The translations under genes were made by a program, and so were the position numbers. Shown piece after piece: positions 52,201-61,842 of a stretch of DNA of 64,000 bases. The stretch lies in contig CAYWRM010000004.1 of NCBI GenBank assembly GCA_964460905.1, forward strand, positions 62,001 through 126,000, given 5' to 3'. Under the pieces are notes generated by a model, which saw only the letters and a program-made list of their open reading frames with translations, did not search any database and was not told the DNA's origin. This DNA is from GCA-002708315 sp964460905. GTDB taxonomy: Bacteria; Bacteroidota; Bacteroidia; Bacteroidales; F082. How positions within the stretch are numbered: position 1 is the stretch's first letter; every line of letters starts with the position of its first letter.

Positions 52201-53190
52201 CTACTTAAGTGCTTTCCATATAAGATCCTTCAACTTCATTATACCCATGTTTGCAACCGATGAAATAAAAATTGTTTCCACATTTTCAGGAAGGGTAGGC
52301 TCGATCTCTTCTTTAAGTTCTTCATCAAGCATGTCGGATTTGCTTATAGCTAAAATCCTTTTTTTGTCTAATAATTCAGGATTAAATTTACCCAACTCAT
52401 TCAATAGAACATTGTATTCATGGTTTATGTCATTGCTATCAGCAGGAACAAGAAATAGTAAAATTGAGTTTCTTTCAATATGACGCAAAAATCTTAGCCC
52501 AAGTCCTTTTCCTTCATGAGCACCTTCAATTATGCCAGGAATGTCGGCCATAACAAATGATTGTTGGTCACGGTATGCAACAATACCTAAATTTGGACGT
52601 AATGTTGTAAACGGATAATCAGCAATTTCAGGTTTTGCTGCGGAAACTACAGAAAGAAGTGTTGACTTTCCGGCATTTGGAAATCCTACAAGCCCAACAT
52701 CAGCGAGTATCTTTAATTCAAAAATTACTGACTGCTCTATTCCTGCTTCACCTGGTTGAGCATATTGCGGGGTTTGATTTGTTGGCGTTTTAAAATGATC
52801 GTTACCTAATCCTCCGCGTCCGCCTTTAAGCAATACTATTTGTTGACCTTCTTCAGTAACTTCAGCTATAACTTCATCTGTTTCAACATCTTTAGCAATT
52901 GTACCAAGCGGAACTTCAATAATTATATTTTTACCATCAGCACCGGTACTTGTTTGTTTTCCTCCACCTTCACCATGCCCTGCTCTTAGATGACGAGTAT
53001 AACGTAGATGTAGAAGAGTCCATAATTGTGCGTTTCCACGAAGAATAATATCACCACCTTTTCCGCCATCTCCACCATCAGGTCCTCCTTTGGCAATAAA
53101 TTTTTCGCGACGAAAATGTACAGATCCATTACCGCCGTTACCTGATCGGCAATATAATTTTACATAATCAACAAAGTTGGATGTTGCCAT
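52201..53190 (-). CDS. obgE: GTPase ObgE
   Basis: A 329-residue Obg-family GTPase tied to large ribosomal subunit maturation. The glycine-rich Obg fold (YCRSGNGGNGSVHFRREK, GGPDGGDGGKGGDIILRG) occupies ~1-160 and the G domain follows with G1 GFPNAGKSTLL, G3 DIPGIIEGAHEGKGLG and SKSDM in place of NKxD. The frame is open for 82 codons further upstream, but that stretch is low-complexity with no family match, so I start at ATG 53188-53190 (MATSNFVDYVK). Confidence 0.96.
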   Translation of the reverse strand: MATSNFVDYVKLYCRSGNGGNGSVHFRREKFIAKGGPDGGDGGKGGDIILRGNAQLWTLLHLRYTRHLRAGHGEGGGKQTSTGADGKNIIIEVPLGTIAKDVETDEVIAEVTEEGQQIVLLKGGRGGLGNDHFKTPTNQTPQYAQPGEAGIEQSVIFELKILADVGLVGFPNAGKSTLLSVVSAAKPEIADYPFTTLRPNLGIVAYRDQQSFVMADIPGIIEGAHEGKGLGLRFLRHIERNSILLFLVPADSNDINHEYNVLLNELGKFNPELLDKKRILAISKSDMLDEELKEEIEPTLPENVETIFISSVANMGIMKLKDLIWKALK

Positions 53191-53334
53191 AATAAGATGG
53201 GGTTTTGATAACCAAAACTTTTCTGCAAAAGTGTTAATTATTTTAATAACAGGAACAAAAAGTTGAATCAATGTTATATTATTTGAAATCACAAAATTAT
53301 AAATCTGTATTTTTAACAACCTATTTGGGGTTTT

Positions 53335-53486
53335 GGGAAATAGGGAATATGTCGAATAAATGGGATATGGGAAATAAGAGAATTTGAGAAATAGTAGTGT
53401 GTGGCGGTTAGTTATACTTGGGGAATGTCGATACACTTATTTCCATTATCCTTTATATCCCAATTTCCTATAACCCATTATTTCCC
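53335..53486. repeat. G-rich/C-rich imperfect inverted repeat upstream of obgE
   Basis: The 393-base gap between obgE and pdxA holds degenerate GGGAAATA/GGGATAT-type units on the left (53335-53378) and their complement (TTTCCATTATCC, TATCCCAATTTCC, CCCATTATTTCCC) on the right (53438-53486). The two sides could fold into a long imperfect stem. Beyond this and the pdxA -7 box I see nothing else in the gap. Confidence 0.45.
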
Positions 53487-53557
53487 TTTTCCTATCATAC
53501 AGCACTTTCATTTCAAATATCAATACGTATTTTAAAAATATTACATCTAAAAATGCG

Positions 53558-53565
53558 TATTTTTG
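53558..53565 (+). promoter_or_regulatory. -7 promoter box (TATTTTTG) of pdxA
   Basis: It matches TAnnTTTG 18 bases ahead of the pdxA ATG at 53584. Confidence 0.45.
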
Positions 53566-53583
53566 CATAAATTAATTTGAAAA

Positions 53584-54690
53584 ATGCATAATAAATTTAA
53601 ACAGGAAAACAACAGGAAAATCCGTTTGGGTATTACCCATGGAGATTTTAACGGAATAAGTTATGAAGTTATAATTAAGTCATTATCTGACAATAGGATA
53701 TTGGATTTCTTTACTCCTGTAATTTATGGCTTGTCCAGGGTAATGTCGTATAACAGAAAAAACATGAATCTTCTGGATTTTAATTATAATACAATCAGAG
53801 ATTCAGGTTCAATACGAAATAATAAGGTAAATCTTATTAGTCTAACTGATGAAGAGGTTAGGATTGAGTATGGCAAATCTAGCCTTGAAGCAGGAAAATT
53901 CGCTCATTTGGCTCTGGATAGAGCCGTTAAAGACTTAAAAGACAGCAAGATAAATGTTGTTGTTACGGCTCCTATAAGTAAGGAGAATATCCAATCGGAG
54001 GATTTTAATTTTCCAGGTCATACAGAGTATTTTGCAAATCAGTTTGAAGCGAAAGATTATTTGATGCTCATGGTATCTGATAACCTTAAGATTGGAACTG
54101 TTACAGGTCATATTCCTATAGCCGAAGTAGCTTCTGCCTTATCAGAAGAACTTATTCTTAGTAAGATTAGGATACTTGAGAATTCATTAAAAGTTGATTT
54201 TGGTATTGATAAGCCAAGGATTGCCATATTAGGTTTGAATCCGCATGCTGGTGAAAATGGAACTATTGGTACAGAAGATAAAGCCTTAATAACTCCGGCA
54301 ATAATTAACATGAAGAAAAATGGTTCTCTGGTTTTTGGACCTTTTGCCGCAGACGGTTTTTTCGTAAGCGAATATGTTAAATACGATGCTATATTGGCCA
54401 TGTACCACGATCAGGGTTTAATACCATTTAAAGCACTTGCGTTTGAAAGTGGTGTAAATTATACTGCCGGACTTCCATATGTTCGTACTTCACCAGCTCA
54501 TGGTACAGCTTACGACAAGGCAGGTAAAAATGTTGCATCTCCCGAATCGTTTAGAAGTGCAATGTATTTAGCAAATGATATATACCGAAACAGACTTAAG
54601 CATGCAGAATTGAATAGTAACCCTCTGGGTTATAATCTTCTTAAAGATGTGAAGAATAATGGAAATAATCAAGAAGATAACCAAAGCTAA
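53584..54690 (+). CDS. pdxA: 4-hydroxythreonine-4-phosphate dehydrogenase PdxA
   Basis: A 368-residue enzyme of the DXP-dependent pyridoxal phosphate route, oxidising 4-phosphohydroxy-threonine. Motifs are THGDFNGISYEVI, the metal-binding PGHTEYFA, LGLNPHAGENGTIG, MYHDQGLIPFKAL and TSPAHGTAYDKAG. Length is near the Bacteroidota norm. It precedes the murF-alr fusion by 88 bases on the same strand; the fused alanine racemase is itself a PLP enzyme. Confidence 0.95.
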   Translation: MHNKFKQENNRKIRLGITHGDFNGISYEVIIKSLSDNRILDFFTPVIYGLSRVMSYNRKNMNLLDFNYNTIRDSGSIRNNKVNLISLTDEEVRIEYGKSSLEAGKFAHLALDRAVKDLKDSKINVVVTAPISKENIQSEDFNFPGHTEYFANQFEAKDYLMLMVSDNLKIGTVTGHIPIAEVASALSEELILSKIRILENSLKVDFGIDKPRIAILGLNPHAGENGTIGTEDKALITPAIINMKKNGSLVFGPFAADGFFVSEYVKYDAILAMYHDQGLIPFKALAFESGVNYTAGLPYVRTSPAHGTAYDKAGKNVASPESFRSAMYLANDIYRNRLKHAELNSNPLGYNLLKDVKNNGNNQEDNQS

Positions 54691-54778
54691 GCTTAATATA
54701 TTGAAACGGAGTTCTTATATTTTTGATCATTCAAAATATCGTAAATAGAATTCATGCTCTACCATAGAACTAGCCCAT

Positions 54779-57262
54779 ATGAAGTATAATGCTTATAACG
54801 GAATTGAAATTGCTGAAATTATTCTGGCAAAGCTGATTTCATCAAGCCCTGAATCTATTAGAATAACTGATATTCTTATCGACAGTAGGAGACTCATATC
54901 TGCTAAATTTACTCTGTTTTTTGCTCTAACAAGTAAAAAGAATGATGGGCATAATTATATAAAAGAATTACATAAGCAGGGGATAAGAAACTTTGTTGTG
55001 AGTAGCCTTAATGCTGAAATTGAGAAACTACCAAATAGCTCATTTTTTGTCGTAAGTAATACTCTAGATGCACTTCAGTTATTAGCTGCTAATCATAGAA
55101 AGAAATTTGACATACCGGTTATAGGAATTACAGGAAGTAATGGTAAAACTGTTATTAAAGAATGGTTGTACTACTTGATGAATGAGGATAAAACTATTGT
55201 GAGAAGTCCAAAAAGTTATAATTCTCAAATTGGTGTCCCACTTTCCGTATGGCAAATGGATCAAAAGGATGAATTAGCAATTTTTGAAGCGGGAATTTCT
55301 GAGCCTGAAGAAATGCAGAAGCTCCAGTCGATAATAGTACCTAATATTGGAATTTTTACCAATATTGGTCAGGCACATGATGAAAATTTCATTAATTCTG
55401 ATCAAAAAACCGGAGAGAAACTAAATCTATTTAAAAAGGTTAAAACACTTATCTATAACAATGATCACAAAGAAATTCATGGAGCTATTATACGTTCGGG
55501 GATACTTGAAAATATTGTTACTTTTTGTTGGGGAAAAGATAATACTTGTGATTTAGAAATTATCGATATACTTTCTAAGGATAGTAGTTCAACTATCATA
55601 GCTAATTACGATAGTTTAAAGTTGGAAATCATTATTCCATTTATTGATAATGCATCAATAGAGAATGCCATACATTGCTGGGCAACAATGCTTTATCTCG
55701 GATATAATAATAATGTCATAAAATCAAGAATGCTTGGATTGCATTCGGTGGCTATGAGACTGGAGTTAAAAGAGGGGGTCAATAATTGTACTATTATTGA
55801 TGATGCTTATAATTCTGATTATAATTCGTTTGCAATAGCTCTTGATTTTATGAGCCAGCAAAATCAACATCGCGAAAAGGTTGTTATTCTTTCAGATATT
55901 ATGCAAAGTGGACAAAGCAACATTGATCTTTACACCGACGTTGCCAATCTGGTTAAAAATAAACATATTAATAAACTTATTGGAATTGGACCTTCTATAA
56001 GTAGTCAGGCAGATAAATTTGATATTGAGTCCTGCTTTTTTAATACAACTGATGAATTCATTAAAAACTATTCATTTGCAACGTTTGTAAATCAAACAAT
56101 ACTATTAAAAGGTGCTCGCATATTTGAGTTTGAGAGACTTAGTCAAATATTGCAGCAAAAATCACACGAAACAGTTCTTGAAATTAACTTAAACTTCTTA
56201 ATAAATAATCTTAATCACCTTAGGTTAAAGCTTAAACCTTCTACCAAAATAATGGCTATGGTTAAAGCCTTTTCGTATGGTAGTGGCAGTTTTGAAATAG
56301 CAAATGTACTTCAGTATCATAATGTTGATTATCTTGCAGTTGCGTATGCAGATGAAGGTGTAGAACTTAGGAGAGCCGGTATAAATCTTCCAATTATGGT
56401 TATGAGTCCTGAAGAGCAAGCGTTTGATGCAATGATACGGCATCAGCTTGAACCTGAGATTTTTAGCTTTAGAGCTTTGGGCTTGCTTGAGGAAGCCATA
56501 ACAAGGAATTCACTTCCGCAGAATAAACCTGTTAAAATTCATATTAAGATTGACACGGGGATGCATCGTTTGGGGTTTATGCCAATAGAAGTACCTGAGC
56601 TAATAAACAGACTTGGTGCTAATGCACTCATCTATGTTCAATCAGTATTTTCACATTTAATAGCAAGTGATAATCCTGTTTTTGATGATACTACAAGGGA
56701 GCAAATTGAAACGCTAAATGGGATTAAAAAACTGTTTAATCATGAATCAAATCATGAAGTATTGTTTCATATAGCTAATTCTGCTGCCATTGTTCGTTTC
56801 CCTGAGAGTCACATGGATATGGTTAGAATAGGAATTGGTTTATATGGAATATCAAACCATATGGATGGGATGGAAAGTGTGTTAACTCTGAGGTCAATAA
56901 TAGGGCAGATAAAGCTTGTGAAAAAAGGGGAAAGTGTAGGTTATAACAAGAGTTGGGTAGCTACTGCGGATACAAAGATTGGTATTGTATCAATAGGTTA
57001 TGCTGATGGTATGCTGCGATCATTGGGTAATGGAAATGCAACTTTGTTTGTAGCTGGGAAACATGCTCCAATTATTGGTGATATTTGTATGGATATGTGC
57101 ATGGTTGATTTAACAGGAATTGAAGCCAAAGAAAATGATGATGTAATTATTTTTAACTCTGATCATTCGGTAACAAGTTTGGCTGAAGCCGGATCCACTA
57201 TTCCTTATGAAGTATTAAGCCGAATATCCCGCAGGGTTAAGCGTGTTTATTTTCACGAGTGA
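54779..57262 (+). CDS. bifunctional MurF ligase/alanine racemase fusion
   Basis: An 827-residue fusion of two peptidoglycan enzymes. Residues 1-~455 are the MurF-type ligase with ATP loop GITGSNGKTVIKEWL, EAGISEPEEM and IDDAYNSDYNSF. Residues ~460-827 are alanine racemase: the PLP lysine in IMAMVKAFSYGSGSFE, IDTGMHRLGF, catalytic-tyrosine region VSIGYADGMLRSLGNG and GDICMDMCMVDLTG. The racemase supplies D-Ala used to build D-Ala-D-Ala, the ligase substrate. The fusion is characteristic of Bacteroidota. Its stop directly abuts the end of the convergent VTC gene. Confidence 0.95.
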   Translation: MKYNAYNGIEIAEIILAKLISSSPESIRITDILIDSRRLISAKFTLFFALTSKKNDGHNYIKELHKQGIRNFVVSSLNAEIEKLPNSSFFVVSNTLDALQLLAANHRKKFDIPVIGITGSNGKTVIKEWLYYLMNEDKTIVRSPKSYNSQIGVPLSVWQMDQKDELAIFEAGISEPEEMQKLQSIIVPNIGIFTNIGQAHDENFINSDQKTGEKLNLFKKVKTLIYNNDHKEIHGAIIRSGILENIVTFCWGKDNTCDLEIIDILSKDSSSTIIANYDSLKLEIIIPFIDNASIENAIHCWATMLYLGYNNNVIKSRMLGLHSVAMRLELKEGVNNCTIIDDAYNSDYNSFAIALDFMSQQNQHREKVVILSDIMQSGQSNIDLYTDVANLVKNKHINKLIGIGPSISSQADKFDIESCFFNTTDEFIKNYSFATFVNQTILLKGARIFEFERLSQILQQKSHETVLEINLNFLINNLNHLRLKLKPSTKIMAMVKAFSYGSGSFEIANVLQYHNVDYLAVAYADEGVELRRAGINLPIMVMSPEEQAFDAMIRHQLEPEIFSFRALGLLEEAITRNSLPQNKPVKIHIKIDTGMHRLGFMPIEVPELINRLGANALIYVQSVFSHLIASDNPVFDDTTREQIETLNGIKKLFNHESNHEVLFHIANSAAIVRFPESHMDMVRIGIGLYGISNHMDGMESVLTLRSIIGQIKLVKKGESVGYNKSWVATADTKIGIVSIGYADGMLRSLGNGNATLFVAGKHAPIIGDICMDMCMVDLTGIEAKENDDVIIFNSDHSVTSLAEAGSTIPYEVLSRISRRVKRVYFHE

Positions 57263-57967
57263 TTATGTTATTAATGGATGCAATAACTCAAATCCATTAA
57301 CATATTTAGAGCTTTTAGTTAACCGAAAAGGTAAGTTGTTTGTAACAAATGCTGCGTCTTTACCATCATCTTTTTGATCGTATTTTAGCTCAACAATTAT
57401 ATCGTCAATGGTATGCTTTTCAATAAAATTATTATTGCTCCAACCAATACCATAATAAGTAAGCTCGTCATCAATGGTTATTCTGAACTTTTTGTTGAAA
57501 CTTTCAAAGTATTGCCTGTGATAACGATTTAATAAGGCAGGTCTTAGCATTAACATTACATTACTCGCCCAATCGGGGAGATCTGACGAGCGTATTATAT
57601 CCTGAATGTATTCGCCTGAAAAATTATTGTTAAGTGAAAAGGGTGCTAATGGAAATGATAACTTGTTTCCTACCATACCTTCTCGCATCTTAAATTCAAG
57701 CACAGGTTTTGCTATATTCCCCATTAAATCTCCATACCATCGTATGCGTGCTTTCTTTCGGCTTCCTTTACCTGATACATTATCAGTAAAGAAATCCATA
57801 TCGTTAGTATCAAGATAAATATTATTTATATAACGCGGATGATGAAGAGGCAGAAAGGCAGCCTTGTTATTTCTAATTTGTTGTACTACCTCAGGAAAAT
57901 GCATATCATGCACCATAAATTTCCTCTCAAATCGACTCTTTTCAAAATTAAAAGGAGGAAAATACAT
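57263..57967 (-). CDS. VTC-domain protein (polyphosphate polymerase-like)
   Basis: A 234-residue soluble protein of the VTC/CYTH-type triphosphate-tunnel fold: SRFERKFMVHDM at the start, basic residues in SRKKARIRWYG, acidic-basic pairs in PVLEFKMREGMVG, YHRQYFESF, FRITIDDELTYYG and TIDDIIVELKYD. Yeast Vtc4 uses this fold to make polyphosphate from ATP. The gene follows the DUF4956 gene by 28 bases, a pairing common in bacteria, often with CotH proteins, as in this cluster. Whether it makes polyphosphate or modifies a protein is unknown. Confidence 0.88.
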   Translation of the reverse strand: MYFPPFNFEKSRFERKFMVHDMHFPEVVQQIRNNKAAFLPLHHPRYINNIYLDTNDMDFFTDNVSGKGSRKKARIRWYGDLMGNIAKPVLEFKMREGMVGNKLSFPLAPFSLNNNFSGEYIQDIIRSSDLPDWASNVMLMLRPALLNRYHRQYFESFNKKFRITIDDELTYYGIGWSNNNFIEKHTIDDIIVELKYDQKDDGKDAAFVTNNLPFRLTKSSKYVNGFELLHPLIT

Positions 57968-57995
57968 GGGTGCTGTGTAAGTTTGTTAGAATAAA

Positions 57996-58676
57996 TTAAA
58001 ACGACTTACTTTCAACAAACGAAACACGGGCATCACTACCAAGTTTTGTTACGCTTTTCGTGAAAGATTGCAGTTTCTCAGGTTTAGGTGAGTCAACCAT
58101 AAATGAAGCTTCGATAATCTGATTATTTTCATCATATCGCTTTAAATGAAATTTGCCGAACTCTTGCTTTACAATTTTAATAACCTGTTCTAATTCTATT
58201 TCACCAGCTTTTGCCGAAATATTAAGGTATAAATTTTGACTGGTACTTCTTCCTGATATAAAATATCTTGTCCATAGAATAACCATTGCTATTGCAAAAG
58301 CCTCAATAACAACTATAGTTTGATTTGCCCCTAATCCTAGTCCTAGTGCAATTGCAAAAAAGATATATGATAATTCTTCCGGTTCTTTAATGGCTGCTCT
58401 AAACCTAACAATCGACAAAGCTCCAACCAGCCCAAGAGACAATGCAAGGGATGTTTTAACAATGGAAATAATCAGCATAGTTGTGAAAGCAATAAGTAAA
58501 AATGTGCCTGCAAATTGTTTCCTGTTTGAAATAGTACGTGCAGCTTTTATATAAGTGTACTCAAGTATTATAGCTAATACTATAATAACCAGTGAGTTAA
58601 TTAAAAAATCAGTTAACGATACTTGCTGTTCCTGAGTAATTAAAAATTTTTGAAATAATCCCCACCTGTCATTCAT
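57996..58676 (-). CDS. DUF4956 membrane protein
   Basis: A 226-residue protein with four or so hydrophobic segments (about 25-45, 55-75, 80-100, 110-135 of the frame starting at ATG 58676) and a cytoplasmic C-terminal domain. The loop GALSIVRFRAAIKEPEELSYIFFAIALGLG is the hallmark of DUF4956. The frame is open to a TTG at 58706, but a -7 box overlaps that codon, so the ATG (MNDRWGLF) is preferred. It is coupled to the VTC gene downstream, and may anchor or gate it at the membrane. Confidence 0.88.
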   Translation of the reverse strand: MNDRWGLFQKFLITQEQQVSLTDFLINSLVIIVLAIILEYTYIKAARTISNRKQFAGTFLLIAFTTMLIISIVKTSLALSLGLVGALSIVRFRAAIKEPEELSYIFFAIALGLGLGANQTIVVIEAFAIAMVILWTRYFISGRSTSQNLYLNISAKAGEIELEQVIKIVKQEFGKFHLKRYDENNQIIEASFMVDSPKPEKLQSFTKSVTKLGSDARVSFVESKSF

Positions 58677-58703
58677 AATATCTGGATATAGATTTAAAGG
58701 CTG

Positions 58704-58711
58704 CAAATTTA
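58704..58711 (-). promoter_or_regulatory. -7 promoter box (TAAATTTG) of DUF4956-VTC
   Basis: An exact TAnnTTTG match on the minus strand, 27 bases before the ATG and directly downstream of a terminator hairpin, giving the DUF4956-VTC pair its own promoter. Confidence 0.5.
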
Positions 58712-58712
58712 T

Positions 58713-58757
58713 AAAAAAAGCCGGTGTTAAACATTATTAATAACACCGGCTTTTTTT
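58713..58757 (-). terminator. terminator between lipoprotein gene and DUF4956
   Basis: AAAAAAAGCCGGTGTTA pairs perfectly with TAACACCGGCTTTTTTT around an 11-base loop. The arms end in A/T runs on both sides, so it works in either direction. It closes the lipoprotein transcript 13 bases after its stop codon. Confidence 0.92.
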
Positions 58758-58770
58758 ATTCAAATGAATC

Positions 58771-59310
58771 TTAGTTTATAGGATTAGCTACAATTTCTGA
58801 ATTTATTGAAACAAGAATATTAAATTCAGCGCTGTCCACAACTGTTTCACCTGTCATAGAAACTGTAAATACATCTTGATCCATAAGAATATCTTCAACT
58901 GTATCCCGTTGTCCTGATTCATTTCCTAATGTTAAAACTGTTCCTTCAGATATTTGAATGTTTGTAAATGTCCATGTGGCAAAGCGACTAGCGTTAGAAA
59001 CTGTTAGATTAGCAGAGATAAGAGTAACGTCAGGATTAATAAATTGAACAGTACCTTTAGCTTCCGAAATATCAATACCAGTTATAGTACTTGCATATTG
59101 TGCGAAATCTGAATTGCTTGTTGGGTCGATGGTTTCACTAATATTAAACACACCATTGGTTGATTTTGTCTCTGGAGTTACAATTATGTCAAGCTCAGTT
59201 TCATATTCTGCAACAAATTTGACATCAAGAACATCTTTTGCCTCATTACAACTCGAAAAGACAACTCCGACGAGCATTAAACCTATAAATAATTTTGCAA
59301 TGTTTTTCAT
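58771..59310 (-). CDS. small lipoprotein of unknown function
   Basis: A 179-residue lipoprotein with signal peptide ending VVFSSC (Cys 21). The mature part is rich in Thr, Ser, Ile and Val with alternating strands (FVAEYETELDIIVTPE, TVQFINPDVTLISANLTVSN, FTVSMTGETVVDSAEFNILVSI) and no Cys, which suggests a beta-sandwich. I do not recognise a family. It sits between the LruC gene and DUF4956 in the cluster, with its own -7 box and terminators on both sides. Confidence 0.78.
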   Translation of the reverse strand: MKNIAKLFIGLMLVGVVFSSCNEAKDVLDVKFVAEYETELDIIVTPETKSTNGVFNISETIDPTSNSDFAQYASTITGIDISEAKGTVQFINPDVTLISANLTVSNASRFATWTFTNIQISEGTVLTLGNESGQRDTVEDILMDQDVFTVSMTGETVVDSAEFNILVSINSEIVANPIN

Positions 59311-59349
59311 GATAGTTTGTTTTTAATGTTTTGTTTTGAGTTAAGACTG

Positions 59350-59357
59350 CAAATATA
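59350..59357 (-). promoter_or_regulatory. -7 promoter box (TATATTTG) of the small lipoprotein gene
   Basis: An exact TAnnTTTG match on the minus strand, 39 bases ahead of the ATG at 59310. Confidence 0.5.
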
Positions 59358-59523
59358 CGAAATAGTTGTTTCGTAAAAAGTTAATATGTTGTTAAACCTT
59401 TTATGATTGATATATAAATATTGCAACTTATGATTATTATTTATGTTAGTGATATGAAAATTAGATAAAATAGAAACTGTAGATTGTATATGTTATTTCA
59501 GTAATCAAGGATAAAGTACAAAT

Positions 59524-59560
59524 AAAAAAGAGACCATCTTATTTAAACAGTCTCTTCTTT
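59524..59560 (-). terminator. terminator after LruC copy 2
   Basis: On the minus strand AAGAGAC pairs with GTCTCTT around a 15-base loop and is followed by a T run (the A run at 59524-59529 on the plus strand). It lies 14 bases after the LruC stop. Confidence 0.7.
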
Positions 59561-59573
59561 TATTTTTTAATTT

Positions 59574-61616
59574 TTAATCAGGTATTTGATATATTTTACT
59601 GTCATCTCTATAGCCGGTCTCATCTTCATACCAATCTTGATAATCAGAACCTTCACTTTGTGCCCAATCGGCAAACTTTAAGTGGGCAGATGTTACTAGT
59701 GCTTTCTCTTTTGGATAAGCAAAATCAGACCAAATATCAATTGCCCACGGTAAGTTAGATTCAGTTTTATAATATCTGTTATTGGCAGGAATACTGTTGT
59801 CATTTTGTGTTCCAAATAAAGCTGTACTAGCTAAATCTGTTGGTGCATGATCGGGTAGGTGAATCTCTTTGGTTCTATCTCCATCAATTATAAGAAATGG
59901 GTTGAAAGATGGTATCCCTATTTCATTAGAAGTATATGGTTGGTCAAATTCAACTGATAAACTTAATGTAACTGGATCTACGTAGGGAGCACCTGGAGTT
60001 GTATTTGCTCCTATTCCGCTTCCCGGGTATGGCAAAAGATTATAAGTGTTATCAAAAGCAATAATTACAGCATTGCTTTGACTGGCTTCGGTGCCATTTG
60101 CATTTGTTGAAATATAACTTTCCTGAATATCCTGACCTGTGATACTGGTGATCTTATTAGGGGCAACTGTAAACTCAAATCCAAATCCATTGCTAAAAGT
60201 AGCTCCATGAGCCTTGATTTTTAGTACAGCATCTACTTTAACGATCTTATTGCTTCCATTTGTTATTTGATTGAAGTTGTAATTTAGCACTAAATCATTA
60301 AAATCATAATCACCTTTGCCAGGCCATAAATCTTCATATGCTAAAGTTCCAAAAGCAGTATTACATGGGTAATAATTGTTGAATGCGTAATTAATGTTGT
60401 TAGGATAATCATCGAAAGCATCGGGTATATTGTCACTATCTGAATCAATACCTGTATAATCAACTACCGGAAAGTCTAAAATTGCACATGGAATCGGATC
60501 TATAGTTATATAATAGATAACATCATTGAAATCATGATCACAAGTGGAAGGATCAGTACCTGCATTATCTCTTTGAATATCTTCCCATCCAAGTATTGTT
60601 AATTCACGCCCCGGATCATAAAGCATTACGCTGTGTTGTTGTAAAGCTGCGCTTGTTTCAGGATTAAATTCTCTATTAGAATATAAGTAATTATATCCGT
60701 CAGTAATTGTACCATTATTCCAACCATTTGCAATAAGCACCCATCCAATACCTGTGTTCTCAGCAAATGTACCAATCTTAACTTTATTGCCGGCATGTAA
60801 TCCACCACCACTTCCTGCGAATGAAGTATTAGGATAAATTACCGTAATTGTTGTAATATCACTTGTTGAAGTAGGGGGGGAGTTCATATCATATGTATAA
60901 AAACCAAGTACATTTTTATATCCTGCACCTTCTGAAACAAATGTTACCCAAACTGAAGTTTCACATTGAAGTAGTAGGTCATGTTCGTAGTCTGTTGACA
61001 TATAATCAGGATGTGTTGTAGCCAAGTTTTGTCTTTCGGGGAATGAATTGTTTAAATCTGATAAAAAACCACTTGGAATTGGGTCGTCAACTGGTTCCAA
61101 ATAATCAGGAACCCCTTGACTATTATAGGTGCCAAGGAAAGCAATATCGCTGTTGGTGCTTTTTGGAATAATTGATGAAGAGGATTTTTTATTTACCGGT
61201 ATACCTCCAAAAGTATGTTCCGCAATTCCATTGTCTATAGGTACTTCAATAAAATTAACCAAACCAATTTGTGATGTTCCAAAAACAAGACTCTCATAAT
61301 AGGCAGAAACAGGCCTGTAAATTGTGAATAATCCTTGTTCGTTGGTAATACCTTTTGCCATTAATAAACCCCCTTCTTCAGGAAAATCAGTATAAACAGA
61401 TACCAGCACATTATTCATTGTGTTGTTCTGGTTGTCTTTAGTGTATATCTTAACTGTTATGTCTTTAGTAGTACTCCAGTTAAAATTCTCACTTATATTT
61501 AAATCTTCCAAGGCTGTGGGTTCATCGCCAGTGTTTTCGTTGTTATCTTTTTTACATGAAATAATTGAAAAAGAAATAATCAACATTAAAATTAGTGGCA
61601 GTCTTATATTTTTCAT
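59574..61616 (-). CDS. LruC-domain lipoprotein (copy 2)
   Basis: A 680-residue surface lipoprotein with signal peptide ending ISC (about Cys 21). A carboxypeptidase-regulatory-like strand region (~40-130) is followed by a DUF4114-like segment with VMLYDPGRELTILGWEDIQR and CDHDFNDVIYYI (~330-375), a calcium-type DSDSDNIPDAFDD motif and the LruC domain (~430-660) starting AYEDLWPGKGDYDFNDLV. N-terminal wording (LNISENFNWSTTKDITVKI) is shared with copy 1. A C7 homopolymer interrupts the coding region near 60874-60880. It is in line with the CotH-like gene 226 bases upstream. Confidence 0.88.
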   Translation of the reverse strand: MKNIRLPLILMLIISFSIISCKKDNNENTGDEPTALEDLNISENFNWSTTKDITVKIYTKDNQNNTMNNVLVSVYTDFPEEGGLLMAKGITNEQGLFTIYRPVSAYYESLVFGTSQIGLVNFIEVPIDNGIAEHTFGGIPVNKKSSSSIIPKSTNSDIAFLGTYNSQGVPDYLEPVDDPIPSGFLSDLNNSFPERQNLATTHPDYMSTDYEHDLLLQCETSVWVTFVSEGAGYKNVLGFYTYDMNSPPTSTSDITTITVIYPNTSFAGSGGGLHAGNKVKIGTFAENTGIGWVLIANGWNNGTITDGYNYLYSNREFNPETSAALQQHSVMLYDPGRELTILGWEDIQRDNAGTDPSTCDHDFNDVIYYITIDPIPCAILDFPVVDYTGIDSDSDNIPDAFDDYPNNINYAFNNYYPCNTAFGTLAYEDLWPGKGDYDFNDLVLNYNFNQITNGSNKIVKVDAVLKIKAHGATFSNGFGFEFTVAPNKITSITGQDIQESYISTNANGTEASQSNAVIIAFDNTYNLLPYPGSGIGANTTPGAPYVDPVTLSLSVEFDQPYTSNEIGIPSFNPFLIIDGDRTKEIHLPDHAPTDLASTALFGTQNDNSIPANNRYYKTESNLPWAIDIWSDFAYPKEKALVTSAHLKFADWAQSEGSDYQDWYEDETGYRDDSKIYQIPD

Positions 61617-61842
61617 ATCAGTGGTATTAATTAGTTTTGTGAAAATAGTCTATCAAAGCTCATTCCGCAATAGTTAATGTGTTTATTACCAACATTATAT
61701 TGTTAATATGATTATAAAACATTTTCTCAAAATGGGAATGATTGTACTATATTGGATTCGGTCATTTGCGATAAGATTCAAATTATATTATTTTTCGTGT
61801 TATTGTTTTAATATAGATGCCTTAAAGCGATAAATATAATAC

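Noticed and set aside
53191..53436. 82-codon N-terminal extension of obgE
   Set aside because: The frame is open, but the extension is low-complexity, without family match, and overlaps the inverted array; Obg proteins begin at the ATG at 53190.
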